Source of the DNA: Stomorhina lunata
Lineage: Eukaryota > Arthropoda > Insecta > Diptera > Rhiniidae
NCBI GenBank assembly: GCA_933228675.1
Contig: OW121744.1
Location: forward strand, 22,571,536 to 22,635,535
DNA length: 64,000 nt
Direction of reading: 5' to 3'
Part shown: piece after piece, positions 44,883 through 58,165 of the stretch
How positions within the stretch are numbered: the stretch's first letter is position 1
Layout of the letters: each line of letters starts with the position of its first letter
Notes under the pieces: model-generated
Database searches by the model: none
Seen by the model: only the letters and a program-made list of their open reading frames with translations
Told to the model about the DNA's origin: nothing
Position numbers and translations under genes: made by a program

Positions 44883-45560
44883 TATTATAACTCCGATACT
44901 ATTGATCCGGTTGAAACGCGATATATATTAAAGGCTATGTAAATCTTAATTATAATGATTTTATTTTAATAATATCCAACTAGTAGGTTTTGAGTTATCA
45001 TTAATTATTTGAAGAAACGTCTAAAAAAAATTGCAATTTAAAAAAAAAATTAAAAAAAAAAATCTTGCCATAGAATTTAAAAATTTTACCATTTTTGTAC
45101 AAAGGTAGTCATGATACATCAAAATTGTATAGTGGTTTTAAGAGCACATGAAATTTTTTTTATTTTGTTGTGCTGTGTTATTAATGCTAAACTACACCAG
45201 GTTATGAGATTAAATTGTGTGCAAAGTAAATACTAGGGAAACCACATACATACTTTTAAATGTGAACTATAAGCTCCTTCTAAATTTAACACAACTTGAT
45301 GGTGGGTATATAAGATTCGGCACAGCCGAATATAACACTCTTACTTGTTTTATGTGAATTTAAATTTGTATAGTACAGAGCGAGATCGATTTTAGTTTGA
45401 CAATAATGAAAAAGTCTGGGCAATGCATTTTCAAATTCTATAGAATTCTATAAAAAAAAAAAACTTGAAGCTTATTTAGAATAACTGTATACGCATATAT
45501 TAACAGACGTTTTAAAAAAATTTAACTCAAACAAGTTTTTTCTTGAAAGTTTTTTTTCAA

Positions 45561-46127
45561 CTTAAGTATGAAACACAATTGGAACGAACGACCAATTTTT
45601 CGGAACGAATATTCGTCGTTAGAAATATAACATATGGGCTTATATGAGTGTGCTCACAATTAATGCGTACGACGAAATTCGTCGTGAGTACCGAACAGTG
45701 CGATAGGTTTATTTCTATTTCATACGCAGACGAACGACGACTAAACTGGATTAGAGTGGCTGTATTTCAATTTCTATTGTAAAATATTAGAATTTATATG
45801 TGTTCTTGTTAAATATGGTCACCTTATAAAATGTAAACAAAAAATATTTATTTCAAATTAAATTATTTAAATGTAAAAATCTTGTGTAATAAAGAATAAA
45901 TAAAAAAATAAAGAATAAAATAAAAAAAATGCAAATTTTGTGAGTGCGCGATATGTCCGAAAGTGTAAGTAATTTGTGAAAATACAAAATCAACAAAAAA
46001 TGGCTTCAACACGTTTATTCGTCCCAAATGTGTTCAATATACGAATTTACAAGACGAATTTTTAAAGCCGAATTCGTTGTGCTGGACGAAATTAGTCATT
46101 CGTCCCAATTGTGTTTCTACCTTTAGG
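45561..46127. mobile_element. MITE-like TIR element
   Basis: Left end TATGAAACACAATTGGAACG with AACGACCAATTT; right end CGTCCCAATTGTGTTTCTAC, its inverse. Both arms contain further ACGAAT/ATTCGT motifs. About 567 bp, no ORF. 45357-45560 holds nothing recognised. Confidence 0.5.
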
Positions 46128-47230
46128 CTGTTTTTGCTAGCGACCATAGAAATTTTAAAACTTTAAAATAGCCTTTGTGCATTTTAGTTTTCTTACAAAA
46201 ATGACTAAGAAACTAAAATTTTGTATCCTTGACACAATCTTGTATTAAAAAAAAAGAATTTAAATAAACAACGGCACAGTCTTTTATAAAGATGCACAGT
46301 GGGGCGAAAAAATACTTTTTTTAAGAAAAAAGCAAGGAAATATAAATTGAAATATAAAGCAAAAAAATTCTGCAATAAATTTATATAAAATAAAAATTTA
46401 TTATTTTCTCTACAAATACCTTCAAAATACCCCTCTGTGCTTTATTACATTTATTACAACTACGAGCCAAGATCTTTAAATGTTATCTTACGGCAATAAA
46501 CCTGCTTAAAAGTTAAAAAAATCTTTTAACATTTTTTTTTGTTTTTCATCTTCTACTTTGGTTTATCTTCAACTAAAAAGTTGTTATAATTTTTTACAGT
46601 TTTTTTTATGTTTTATTTTCTTTCTTTTTTGTTCGTTCTCATGGTCTTTTGTTGTTTCAGTTTCTTAAGATCTTTTCATAAAACAGACGCTTTATTATTT
46701 ATGAAAATGCATGCGAATCTGTTGGAGCTGGTAGTACTCGTAGTACTTTTACAAATTATTATGCTCAGATAAACTTGAAAACAAAATGAACAAAAATTCT
46801 GTTTTTATGTTTCTGCCATTTTTTGTGGCAGTTTGACTCTGTTTTGGCTTTAACGCCATTTCAGGAAGAATGCGTAAATTTCAAGAAAATGTATTTAAAG
46901 GAACATGAAAGTGGTGGAAAAAAAGTATGATAATGAAAAGTATGAAAAATGTGTAATATTTTAAAAGGTTTATACAGAAGTGGCTGTCATATAAATTTGG
47001 AAAATAGTTTATACTTGAACGAAGTTGATGCCAGGGTCAAATATGGGCCAAATGTTTCAGAATTTAGTATGTTAAAATGCTAGTATGCACAACTTATTTG
47101 TACCAAATCACAACAAACTTCATACATGTTCCTAAGATTAATTGGAGATTTAAAGATTACTTTAAGAGGCCTAAAATATGATTCAAAATTCACTAATTTC
47201 CTTACGATGTTCTGGAATATAAACTCTTTA
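46128..47230. other. AT-rich stretch, nothing recognised
   Basis: No shared repeat or ORF. Confidence 0.4.
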
Positions 47231-47254
47231 GCTACAAGTTTTTTCTAAGTTGCC

Positions 47255-47335
47255 ATGGTGGCGTAATCTCGAAATATACGAAATGAGAAAGCACAGATTT
47301 TTGATCCCCAACAGATTTGTCACCACCAATTTTTT
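47255..47335 (+). other. Weak tRNA-like sequence before array T3
   Basis: CATGGTGGCGTAATCTCG resembles an A box and GATTTTTGATCCCCAAC a corrupted B box. It stands where other composites carry SINE-like sequence. Low certainty. Confidence 0.25.
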
Positions 47336-47369
47336 TTGTAACCATAATTTCAAACAAAAGTAACCAAAT

Positions 47370-50300
47370 AAAAAATTTTTTATAAAAAATTTCTATAGAA
47401 AACTTAAAAAAAAAAAATTATGTAGAAAATTTAAAAAAAATTTTGGAAAACTTTTCGATAAAAAAATGTTTCCTTAAAAAATGTTTTCTATAGAAAAATT
47501 TTCTACGGAAAATTTTTCGATAAATAATTTTATGTACAAAAATTTTTCTTCAAAAATTTTTTCTATAGAAAATCTTTCAATAAAAAATTTTTCGATAAAA
47601 AATTTTTCTTTACAAATTTTTCAAAAGACAAAAAATATAGAGAGTTTTACAATAAAAAATTTTGCAATAGAAAATTTTTCGATAAAAATTTTTTTGAAAA
47701 AATATTTTTCTATTAAAAATTTTTCGATAAAACATTTTTCTATTTTTTACAGAAAAATATTCGATAAAAAATTTTTTCCTTAAAAAAATTTTTCTATAGA
47801 AACATTGTCTACTAAAAATTTTTCTTCAAAAATTTTTTCTATAAAAAATCTTTCAATACAAAATTTTTCGATAAAAAATTTTTCTATACAAATTTTTCGA
47901 TAGAAAGTTTTGGAATAAAAAATTTTTTAATAGAAAATTTTTCGATAAAAATTTTTTTGAAAAATTATTTTTATATTAAAAATTTTTCGATCAAAAATTT
48001 TCCTGAACAAAATTTTTCGATAAAAAATTTTACCATAGAAAATCTTTTGATAAAAATTTTTAAAAAACAATTTTTCTATGCAAAATTTTTCGATTAAAAA
48101 TGTTTCAAAAAGAAATTTATATTACATTTATTTATTAATGTAGTAGATATTTAAAAAAAAAATTCTATAGAAAATTTGTCGGTAAAAAATCTTTCTATAG
48201 AAAGTTTTTCGTTAAAAAATTTTTCGATAGAAAGTTTTTCGATAAAAAATTTTTCTATAAAAAATTGTTCAATAACAAATTTTTCTATTGAATATTTTTC
48301 GATAAAAAATTTTTCTATAGAAAACTTTACAATAGAAAATTTTTGATAAAAAATTTATAAATGTAATAGACAATTTTTTGAATAAAATGTTTCTATAGAA
48401 AATTTTACGAAAAAAAATTTATTGAAAATTTTTCGAAAAAATCAGTTTAAAATTTTTCGATTCAAAATTTTGTAATAGATAAATTTTTGATCAAAAATTT
48501 TTCTTTAAAAACTTTTTCCACAAAAAATACTTCTATAGAAAATTTTTCAAAAAAAAAATTTTTGAAAAACAATTTTTCTTTTTAAAATTTTTCTTAGAAA
48601 AATTTTCTATAAAAAATTTTTGGATATAAAAAATTTTAATAAAAAATTGTTGGGTAGAAAAATTTTTGATAACAAGAAAAGTTTTTCGACAATTTTTTAT
48701 AAAAATTTTGTTTTAGAAATTTTTTTTTCTAAAGAAATTGTTGACAAAAAATTATTTGGTTAAAAATTTTTTTATAGAAAAATTTTCTATATCAAAAATT
48801 TTTCGATAAAAAATTTTTCGGTAAAAAATTTTTTGAAAAAAAATTATTCTTTAAACATATTTTCTATAGAAAAATTTTCGATAAAAAATTTTGGATCGAA
48901 AAATTTTTTATAAAAAATTGTTGGGTAGAAAAATTTTTGATATCAAGAAAAGTTTTTCGATAACAATTTTTTGATAAATTTTGTTTTTGTAGAAAAATTT
49001 TTTTTAAGAAATTTTTGATAAAAAATTACTTTGTTAAAAATTCTTTTATAGAAAAATTTTCTGTATCAAAAATTTTTTGAAAAAAAATTATTCTTTAAAC
49101 ATTTTTTCTATAGAAAAATTTTTGATAAAAAATTATTGGGTAGAAAAATTTTTGATATCAAGAAAAAAATTTTTTTTTTTTGAATTTCTTTCGATAAAAA
49201 ATTTTTCTAAAGAAAATTTTTAAATATAAAAATTTTCTATAATTTTTTTCGACGACAAAAATTTTTGGGAAGTTTTTTTTTAAAGAAATTTTTGATAAAA
49301 AATTATCTTGTTAAAAATTTCTTGATAGAAAAATTTTCTGTATCAAAAATTTTTCGATAACAAATTTTTCTGTAAAAAATTTTTCGATAACGAATTTCTT
49401 GAAAAAAAAAATCTCTTTAAAAATTTTTTCTATATAAAAATTTTTGATAAAAAATTTTTGGATAGAAAAATTTTTTATAAAAAATTGTTGGGTAGAAACA
49501 TTTTTGGTAACAAGAATGTTTTTCTTTTAGAATTTCTTTCGCTAAAAAATATCTAAAGAAAATGTTTACATATAAAAATTTTTCTTATAAAAAATTTTTC
49601 TATAATTTTTTCGATAACAATTTTTTAATACAAAAATTTTTAGGTGGTTAAATTTTTTTTCAAAAAAATTTCTTTTGATAAAAAATATTTTGTAAAAAAT
49701 TTTTTCAATAGAAAAATTTTCTGTATCAAAAATTTTTCGATAACAAATTTTTCTGTAAAAATTTTTTTGAAAAATTTTTCTGTAAAAATTTTTTTGAAAA
49801 ATTTTTCTGTAAAAATTTTTTTGAAAAATTTTTCTGTAAAAATTTTTTTTGAAAAATTTCCAAAAAAAATTTTTGGATAGAAAACTTTTTGATAAAAATT
49901 TTTTGTATAGAAAAATTTTTTATAAAAATTGTTGGGTAAAAAAATTTTTGATTACAAGAACATTTTTTTTAGAATTTCTTAAAAAAATTTCTCTATACAA
50001 AATTTTGTCGGTAAATTTTTCTAAAGAAAATTTTTATATATAAAAATTTTTCTTATAAAAAATTTTTCTGTAGCAATTTTTTTTATAAGTTTTTCGATAA
50101 AAATTTTTTGATAGAAAAATTTTTGGGTGAATTTTTTTTTTTAATTTTTGATAAAAAATAATTTTGTAGAAATTTTTTTGATAGAAAAATTTCCTGTAGA
50201 AAATTTTTTGAAAGAAAAATTTCCTGTGAAAATTTTTTGAGAGACAAATTTCCTGTAGAAAATTTTTTGACAGAAAAATTTCCTGTATCGAAAATTTTTG

Positions 50301-50590
50301 GATAAAAAATTTTTCTGTAAAAATTTTTTCTGGAAAATTTTTTGAATAGAAAAAATTTTTGATGACAAAAATTTTGGATCGAAAAATTTTTGTTAAAAAA
50401 TATTTTCTACGAAAATTTTTGATAAAAAAAATTTCAATAGAAAAATTTTGATAAAAAAAATTTCTATAGAAAAGTTTTTGATAAAAAAAATTTTCTATAG
50501 AAAAATTTTTGATAAGAAAATTATCTATAGATTTTTGACAAAAAATTTTCTATAAAGAAATTTTTGATAAAAATATTAAAAAAAAAATGG
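47370..50590 (+). repeat. Tandem array T3, composite element III
   Basis: Highly diverged AT-rich units, mostly TTTTTCGATAAAAAATTTTT and TTTTGATAACAAG variants. A short perfect tandem of a 27-28 bp unit (TTTTTCTGTAAAAATTTTTT) lies at 49750-49850. A block (TTGTTGGGTAGAAAAATTTT with GATATCAAG) recurs at 48650, 48910, 49130, 49480 and 49930, giving higher-order spacing of 220-450 bp. A fragment of the 60271 MITE arm lies at 48120-48150. Confidence 0.85.
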
Positions 50591-50635
50591 ACTTTTTCTT
50601 TTTAAAATATCAGAACTACACATTGATACTTGAAA

Positions 50636-50714
50636 ATACCTATTTTAGTTAAAAGTATAAAAAAACGGCAACTCTGCTGACGATGTTTATTGTTCTGTTC
50701 TCTTTGTGCCAACC
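50636..50714 (+). repeat. Tail S3 of composite element III
   Basis: TATTTTAGTTAAAAGTATAA, CGGCAACTCTGC and GTTCTGTTCTCTTTGTGCC, matching S1 (5215-5277) and inverted S5 (58810-58877). 50715-51387 holds nothing recognised. Confidence 0.7.
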
Positions 50715-51387
50715 TCTGATTAGAACCAAACATTTTTTTAGAGTTAATTTAGTGATTTTTGCCATTTAAGAGAAATTTGAGGTATATATATGTAGTCATA
50801 TGAGAGATATGATCAAATATAGAGATGATCTCTATATATGTATATTAGCCCAATTCTAGTGGAGTAGGGTATACAAATTAAATTTTTTTTAAACATTTTT
50901 GTTTATAGAAATGGAAAAGAACTCAGCTTAAATTTAAAACTTTAATTTCAAAGACTTTTTGTTACATAAAATATTTAGGTTTTTGAAACATTTTCAAGCT
51001 AACCTTTTTAAAAATACTTTTTGTATTATGTCTCTAATTTTCAACTCTTGACCTATAAAATGAGGCCAATTATATAATTGTATGTATATCTGTTTAAAAT
51101 TTGTTTTGTCTAATTTCCTTTTGCCGCATTTGAAAAAGCAGGAAAAAATGTATACCAAATAATCATCATCAAATAAGAAGAAATACAATTTGTTAGTGAA
51201 AATAGTTAAGTCTGGCAAATTACATTTATTAATTAAGAAGTAATCCCCTTGTATTTTATGGCAAGGTCGAAGAAAGAATGCAAGGGGCATTTTGTTTTTT
51301 GTACCCCAAACTATAAGGGCAGGTCAATAAATCCCTGTCTTTTTGAATAAAACATAGATTTTTGTACAAAACGCTTACTTAAGTCAT

Positions 51388-51458
51388 TACTTGGTCTTGA
51401 CTTAAGCATCAAATAAGTAAGAAGTTCATTATTTGCTTATCACAAGTTTTGCTGGGTT
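51388..51458. repeat. Family J fragment, copy J2
   Basis: CGCTTACTTAAGTCATTACT to AGTTTTGCTGGGTT resembles the right end of J1 (18650-18809). The left end is missing. Confidence 0.5.
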
Positions 51459-51859
51459 ATTTAATCAAACTAAAAAGTTAAAAACTTCTGCTCACACCAT
51501 AAAATGTTTTCTAGTTCCGCCTTTGATTAATAGAGTGTATTTACTAATTAAAATATAAATCTTAAAAGCTGCATTTTAAAGGACGAACAACTCCTGCAAA
51601 GGAGCATCAATAAACATAAATTCACACCAAAAAATTAAATATAAGTAGTTGTTTATTTTTAGTTCAAAGACCAATGTCGGTAAAACTTATAAACTTATAA
51701 ACGGTAAAACTCATAAATTAATTGAAAGATTTAAAAGTTCATGGCAAAAAAAAATATTAATTTAATCAAATATTTCATTTATTAAATCAAATTTTCATTT
51801 AATAACAAAATTTAATGGAATTAATGAACTCCTTTGAGTTTTGTTGCCACATGTCAATC

Positions 51860-51945
51860 ACCACTTTTTCCAAAACCGGGAATTAAACTCACCATCCTAC
51901 ATCTACAAGGAAGAGATTCTTCTACTAAGTCACTTACTATGTTGA
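51860..51945 (-). other. tRNA-like sequence
   Basis: On the minus strand AAGTGACTTAGTAGAAGAAT (A-box-like) is followed by GGTGAGTTTAATTCCCGG (B-box-like). Likely a SINE head close to F3. Confidence 0.35.
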
Positions 51946-51954
51946 GAATTTGTC

Positions 51955-52264
51955 AGCTTATAATCAGGAGTAGGCCGCCCATACCACCAGAAGCCGACAA
52001 CTTTTTTTAATTTTCTTGAATATCACGATCATTAATAACACTCGTGAAAATGAGTATTAAAAGCATTCAGTTGAGATTTGGATTTGTTAAAGAAAATACA
52101 AAAACAAAATATACAAGAAACAAAATCTAAATCCAATTGAAAACAACAAAATATAAGGTTCGAGAGAACAAAGAAACACAATCTCGAACATTGTTCCCAC
52201 GATGCTATTTTTGCAAACAATGTTTAAAATAAATGTAACCGAAACAGAAATAAATTCTAATATT
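51955..52264 (+). repeat. Repeat F3, 5' part of composite element IV
   Basis: AATCAGGAGTAGGCCGCCCA, TACCACCAGAAGCCGA, AATGAGTATTAAAAGC and AACAGAAATAAATTCTAATA as in F1. It passes directly into array T4. Confidence 0.75.
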
Positions 52265-55200
52265 AAAGAATTTTTGATTTTTTTGTATAAAAATTTTTGA
52301 TAAAAAATATTTTTCTATAGAAAAATTTTTGATAAAAAATATTTTTCTACAGAAAAGTTTTCGATTAAAATATTTTTTATAACGAAAATTTTGATAAAAA
52401 TATTTTTCTATAGAAAAATTTTTGATAAAAATATTTTTCTATAGAAAAATTTTTGATCAAAATATTTTTCCATAGAAACATTTTTGATAAAAAATATTAT
52501 TCTAAAGAAAAATTTTTTGTAAAAATATTTTTCTATAGAAAAATATTTTGATAAAAATATTTTTCTATAGAAAAATTTGCGATATATTTTTTCTATAGAA
52601 AAATTTGCGATAAAAATATTTTTCTATAGAAAAATTTGCGCAAAAAATATTTTCTATAGAAAAAATTGCGATAAAAATATTTTTCTATAAAAAAATTTGC
52701 GATAAAAATATTTTTCTATAGAAATAAGTTAGATAGAAAAATTTTTCTATGGAAAAATTTTTGATAAAACTATTTTTCTATAGAAAAGTTTTTGATAAAA
52801 ATATTTTTCTATAGAAAAATTTTTCATAAAAATATTTTTCTATAGAAAAATTTGCGCAAAAAATATTTTCTATAGAAAAAATTGCGATAAAAATATTTTT
52901 CTATAAAAAAATTTGCGATAAAAATATTTTTCTATAGAAATAAGTTAGATAGAAAAATTTTTCTATGGAAAAATTTTTGATAAAACTATTTTTCTATAGA
53001 AAAGTTTTTGAAAAAAATATTTTTCTATAGAAAAATTTTTCATAAAAATATTTTTCTATAGAAAAATTTTTCATAAAAATATTTTTCTATAGAAAAATTT
53101 TTCATAAAAATATTTTTCTATAGAAAAATTTTTCATAAAAATATTTTTCTATAGAAAAATTTTTCATAAAAATATTTTTCTATAGAAAATTTTTTCATAA
53201 AAATATTTTTCTATAGGAAAATTTTTCAGAAAAATTTGTTTCTATAGAAAAATTTTTGATAAAAATATTTTTCTATAGAAAAATTTTTGATAAAAATATT
53301 TTTCTATAGAAAAATTTTTGATAAAAATATTTTTCTATAGAAAAATTTTTGATAAAAATATTTTTCTATAGAAAAATTTTTCATAAAAATATTTTTCTAT
53401 TAAAACATTTTTCATAAAAATATTTTTCTATTAAAACATTTTTGATAAAAATATTTTTCTATAGAAAAATTTTTGATGAAAATATTTTTCTATAGAAAAA
53501 TTTTTCATAAAAATATTTTTCTTTAGAAAAATTTTTGATCAAAATATTTTCTATAGAAAGATTTTTGATCAAAATATTTTTCTATAGAAAGATTTTTGAT
53601 CAAAATATTTTTCTATAGAAATATTTTTGATAAAAATATTTTTCTATAGAAAAATTTTTGATAAAAATATTTTTCTATAGAAATAAGTTAGATAGAAAAA
53701 TTTTTCTATAGAAAAATTTTTGATAAACCTATTTTTTATAGAAAAATTGTTGATAAAGCTATTTTTCTATAGAAAAGTTTTTGATAAAAATATTTTTCTA
53801 TAGAAAAATTTTTGATAAAAATATTTTTCTATAGAAAAATTTTTGATAAAAATATTTTTCTATAGAAAAATTTTTGATAAAAATATTTTTCTATAGAAAA
53901 ATTTTTAATAAAAATATTTTTCTATAGAAAAATTTTTGATAAAAATATTTTTCTATAGAAAAATTTTTGATAAAAATATTTTTCTATAGAAAAATTTTTG
54001 ATAAAAATATTTTTCTATAGAAAAATTTTTGATAAAAATATTTTTCTATAGAAAAATTTTTGATAAAAATATTTTTCTATAGAAAAATTTTTGATAAAAA
54101 TATTTTTCTATAGAAAAATTTTTGATAAAAAATATTTTTCTATAGAAAAGTTTTTGATAAAAATATTTTCCTATAGAAAAATTTTTGATAAAAATATTTT
54201 TCTATAGAAAAATTTTTGATAAAAATATTTTTCTATAGAAAAATTTTTGATAAAAATATTTTTCTATAGAAAAATTTTTGATAAAAATATTTTTCTATAG
54301 AAAAATTTTTGATAAAAATATTTTTCTATAGAAAAATTTTTGATAAAAATATTTTTCTATAGAAAAATTTTTGATAAAAATATTTTTCTATAGAAAAATT
54401 TTTGATAAAAATATTTTTCTATAGAAAAATTTTTGATAAAAATATTTTTCTATAGAAAAATTTTTGATAAAAATATTTTTCTATAGAAAAATTTTTGATA
54501 AAAATATTTTTCTATAGAAAAATTTTTGATAAAAATATTTTTCTATAGAAAAATTTTTGATAAAAATATTTTTCTATAGAAAAATTTTTGATAAAAATAT
54601 TTTTCTATAGAAAAATTTTTGATAAAAATATTTTTCTATAGAAAAATTTTTGATAAAAATATTTTTCTATAGAAAAATTTTTGATAAAAATATTTTTCTA
54701 TAGAAAAATTTTTGATCAAAATATTTTTCCATAGAAACATTTTTGATAAAAAATATTATTCTAAAGAAAAATTTTTTGTAAAAATATTTTTCTATAGAAA
54801 AATATTTTAATAAAAATATTTTTCTATAGAAAAATTTGCGATATATTTTTTCTATAGAAAAATTTGCGATAAAAATATTTTTCTATAGAAAAATTTGCGC
54901 AAAAAATATTTTCTATAGAAAAAATTGCGATAAAAATATTTTTCTATAAAAAAATTTGCGATAAAAATATTTTTCTATAGAAATAAGTTAGATAGAAAAA
55001 TTTTTCTATGGAAAAATTTTTGATAAAACTATTTTTCTATAGAAAAGTTTTTGATAAAAATATTTTTCTATAGAAAAATTTTTGATAAAAATATTTTTCT
55101 ATAGAAAAATTTTTGATAAAAATATTTTTCTATAGAAAAATTTTTGATAAAAATATTTTTCTATAGAAAAATTTTTGATAAAAATATTTTTCTATAGAAA

Positions 55201-55640
55201 AATTTTTGATAAAAATATTTTTCTATAGAAAAATTTTTGATAAAAATATTTTTCTATAGAAAAATTTTTGATAAAAATATTTTTCTATAGAAAAATTTTT
55301 GATAAAAATATTTTTCTATAGAAAAATTTTTGATAAAAATATTTTTTTATAGAAAAATTTTTGATAAAAATATTTTTCTATAGAAAAATTTTTGATAAAA
55401 ATATTTTTCTATAGAAAAATTTTTGATAAAAATATTTTTCTATAGAAAAATTTTTGATAAAAATATTTTTCTATAGAAAAATTTTTGATAAAAATATTTT
55501 TCTATAGAAACATTTTTGATAAAAATATTTTTCTATAGAAAATTTTTTAATAAAAGTCTGTTTCTATAAAAAAATTTTTGATAAAAAATATTTTTCTATA
55601 GAAAAATTTTTGATAAAAATATTTTTCTACAGAAAAATTT
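52265..55640 (+). repeat. Tandem array T4, homogeneous 31-bp unit
   Basis: The dominant unit GATAAAAATATTTTTCTATA + GAAAAATTTTT is exactly 31 bp. It repeats almost without change through about 53780-54710 and 55050-55500. The core TTTTTCTATAGAAAAA is a perfect palindrome. Variant units (GATCAAA, TTTGCGATAT, TTTGCGCAAA, AATAAGTTAGATAG) mark a segment at 52455-52800 that recurs at 54714-55059, an offset of exactly 2259 bp; part of it also recurs at 52854. The far end lacks an S tail. Confidence 0.93.
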
Positions 55641-56455
55641 AATTTCCCCTCTTCACTTTTGACCCTTAATTTTCTGCAATTCTCCTCTCTGTGCTTCAGT
55701 CTTATGCTCTTCATTATTTGGCCAACAATTTAACTGAAATTTATCTTGCTTTCATTTGCTCAAAAAAAAAAAAATAACGAATTGAAAAAGGAAATTGACT
55801 TGAAGCTAAAATTCAATTATCTTCATTTATTTTCGATGTAGTTTGTTAATGAACCAAGTAACTAGAAAAAATTGATAGAACACGCCAAACTGAATATTTT
55901 GCTACTAACTTTTGGACAAAATAAAAGCAAATCAAAAAAGAATGGTCCTTAATCATTGCGGAATATTGTCAAGATAACATTTTGTAACCATTTACATCAA
56001 TTAGTGAAAATAATGGAATTTTTTTTTTCGATCTTAAATTTTTAAATTTAATTATTTGACTAAGATTTTTCGAATATTATAATATTAAGTTTTAGACAAA
56101 ATCACTTTTCAGTTTTCAAAAAGCATATCCTCTGTTTTAGTTTAACCTATATTTATTATGACCCACTTTTTCTTCAACTAGTCCCACTGTACTACACCTG
56201 TTTCAACAGCTTACTCCAAAACAAACCACAAGACGCTGCGTCAGTAGGTAAAAACGACACGTCTGTAAAGCTGACTGCAACGTTTGTCTGGTGGTTGTGT
56301 GTAAGTTGGGGTTGGTTGCATACAAAATCAAAAAGTTTTGATTTTTATAAAATTATATATTGAGATTGTACAAAAGTTGTATGGTCTGGACAACTCGATT
56401 ACTATTAAATTTGTACAAACAATCGTCCAGCGTACGGCCTGCATAAAGTTTATAA
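55641..56455. other. Unassigned stretch
   Basis: Less monotonous AT-rich sequence with no ORF, repeat or RNA gene that I can identify. Confidence 0.4.
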
Positions 56456-56980
56456 TAAACAAGTAAGAAAGTGCTATAGTCGGTCAACCCCGACCATACA
56501 ATACCCTTCACCACTAAGGTCAAAGGTGTTTGTTTTTCCTGTATAAAGACAAATATTTGCTAAATTTTGACATCATACAAACATTTTCTCAAAACTTATA
56601 TATTTAAGCTGTTTCCGTCATTTGGACTTATATGAGAGCTAGGGTAAAATGTGGACCGATTATCTCGAAATTTGGCAAATTGATTACAGTTTCTACAAAA
56701 ATTATGTTTGCAAAAAATAAATTCAAAATTGTCATATTCTTCAGAATTATGAGCGTTTTTAGAGATTTTTGTCTCATTTAGTGCCTTTTGACAGAAGAAG
56801 TTGTATGGGAGCTATGGTCAAATGTGGACCGATTTCAACGAAATTTGGTACAGTGATTTGAGTTTACATAAGCAGTATTTATTTTAAATTTCATGAAAAA
56901 ATATTGATATTTGTGGCCAATATATAAATTCCGGGAAGTAAGACCTATGGGAGGTACCATAAATAATGGACCGATTTTGA
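56456..56980 (-). mobile_element. Family A repeat, copy A5, truncated
   Basis: CAAGTAAGAAAGTGCTATAG and the GTCGGTCAACCCCGACC hairpin start the inverted copy. It breaks off after GGACCGATTTTGACG and joins the 3' region of an inverted B copy. Confidence 0.7.

Positions 56981-58165
<1,185 letters not shown>

Larger units (their letters stand above)
40691..45169. mobile_element. Long-TIR element D, interrupted by B4
   Basis: Left arm about 40691-41530. The right arm is its inverse, 42478-43033 plus 44883-45169, about 830 bp each. The termini read CACAGGTCAACA and, inverted, CACAGCACAACA. Shared arm blocks include ATGTGCTC, CTTTTTTGCAAAA-type runs and GCGCATAGGCCCCAAATCTG. Flanking B3 sequence suggests a short TTA-containing target duplication. 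The 0.95-kb centre holds a transposon-type pseudogene. The superfamily is not assigned. Confidence 0.7.
38786..45356 (+). mobile_element. Family B repeat, copy B3, host of rosa-2 and element D
   Basis: The left end TATACCCACCATCAAAAAGA is at 38786-38892, the middle at 40125-40690, and the 3' end with hairpin ATTCGGCACAGCCGAAT and CTCTTACTTG at 45170-45353. Aligned with B4, the pieces form one copy. Everything between is insertion, except an ~829-bp internal deletion at the left border of rosa-2. Confidence 0.7.

Noticed and set aside
52265..55640. CRISPR-like array
   Set aside because: Units are contiguous with no unique spacers, in a eukaryotic AT-rich context.
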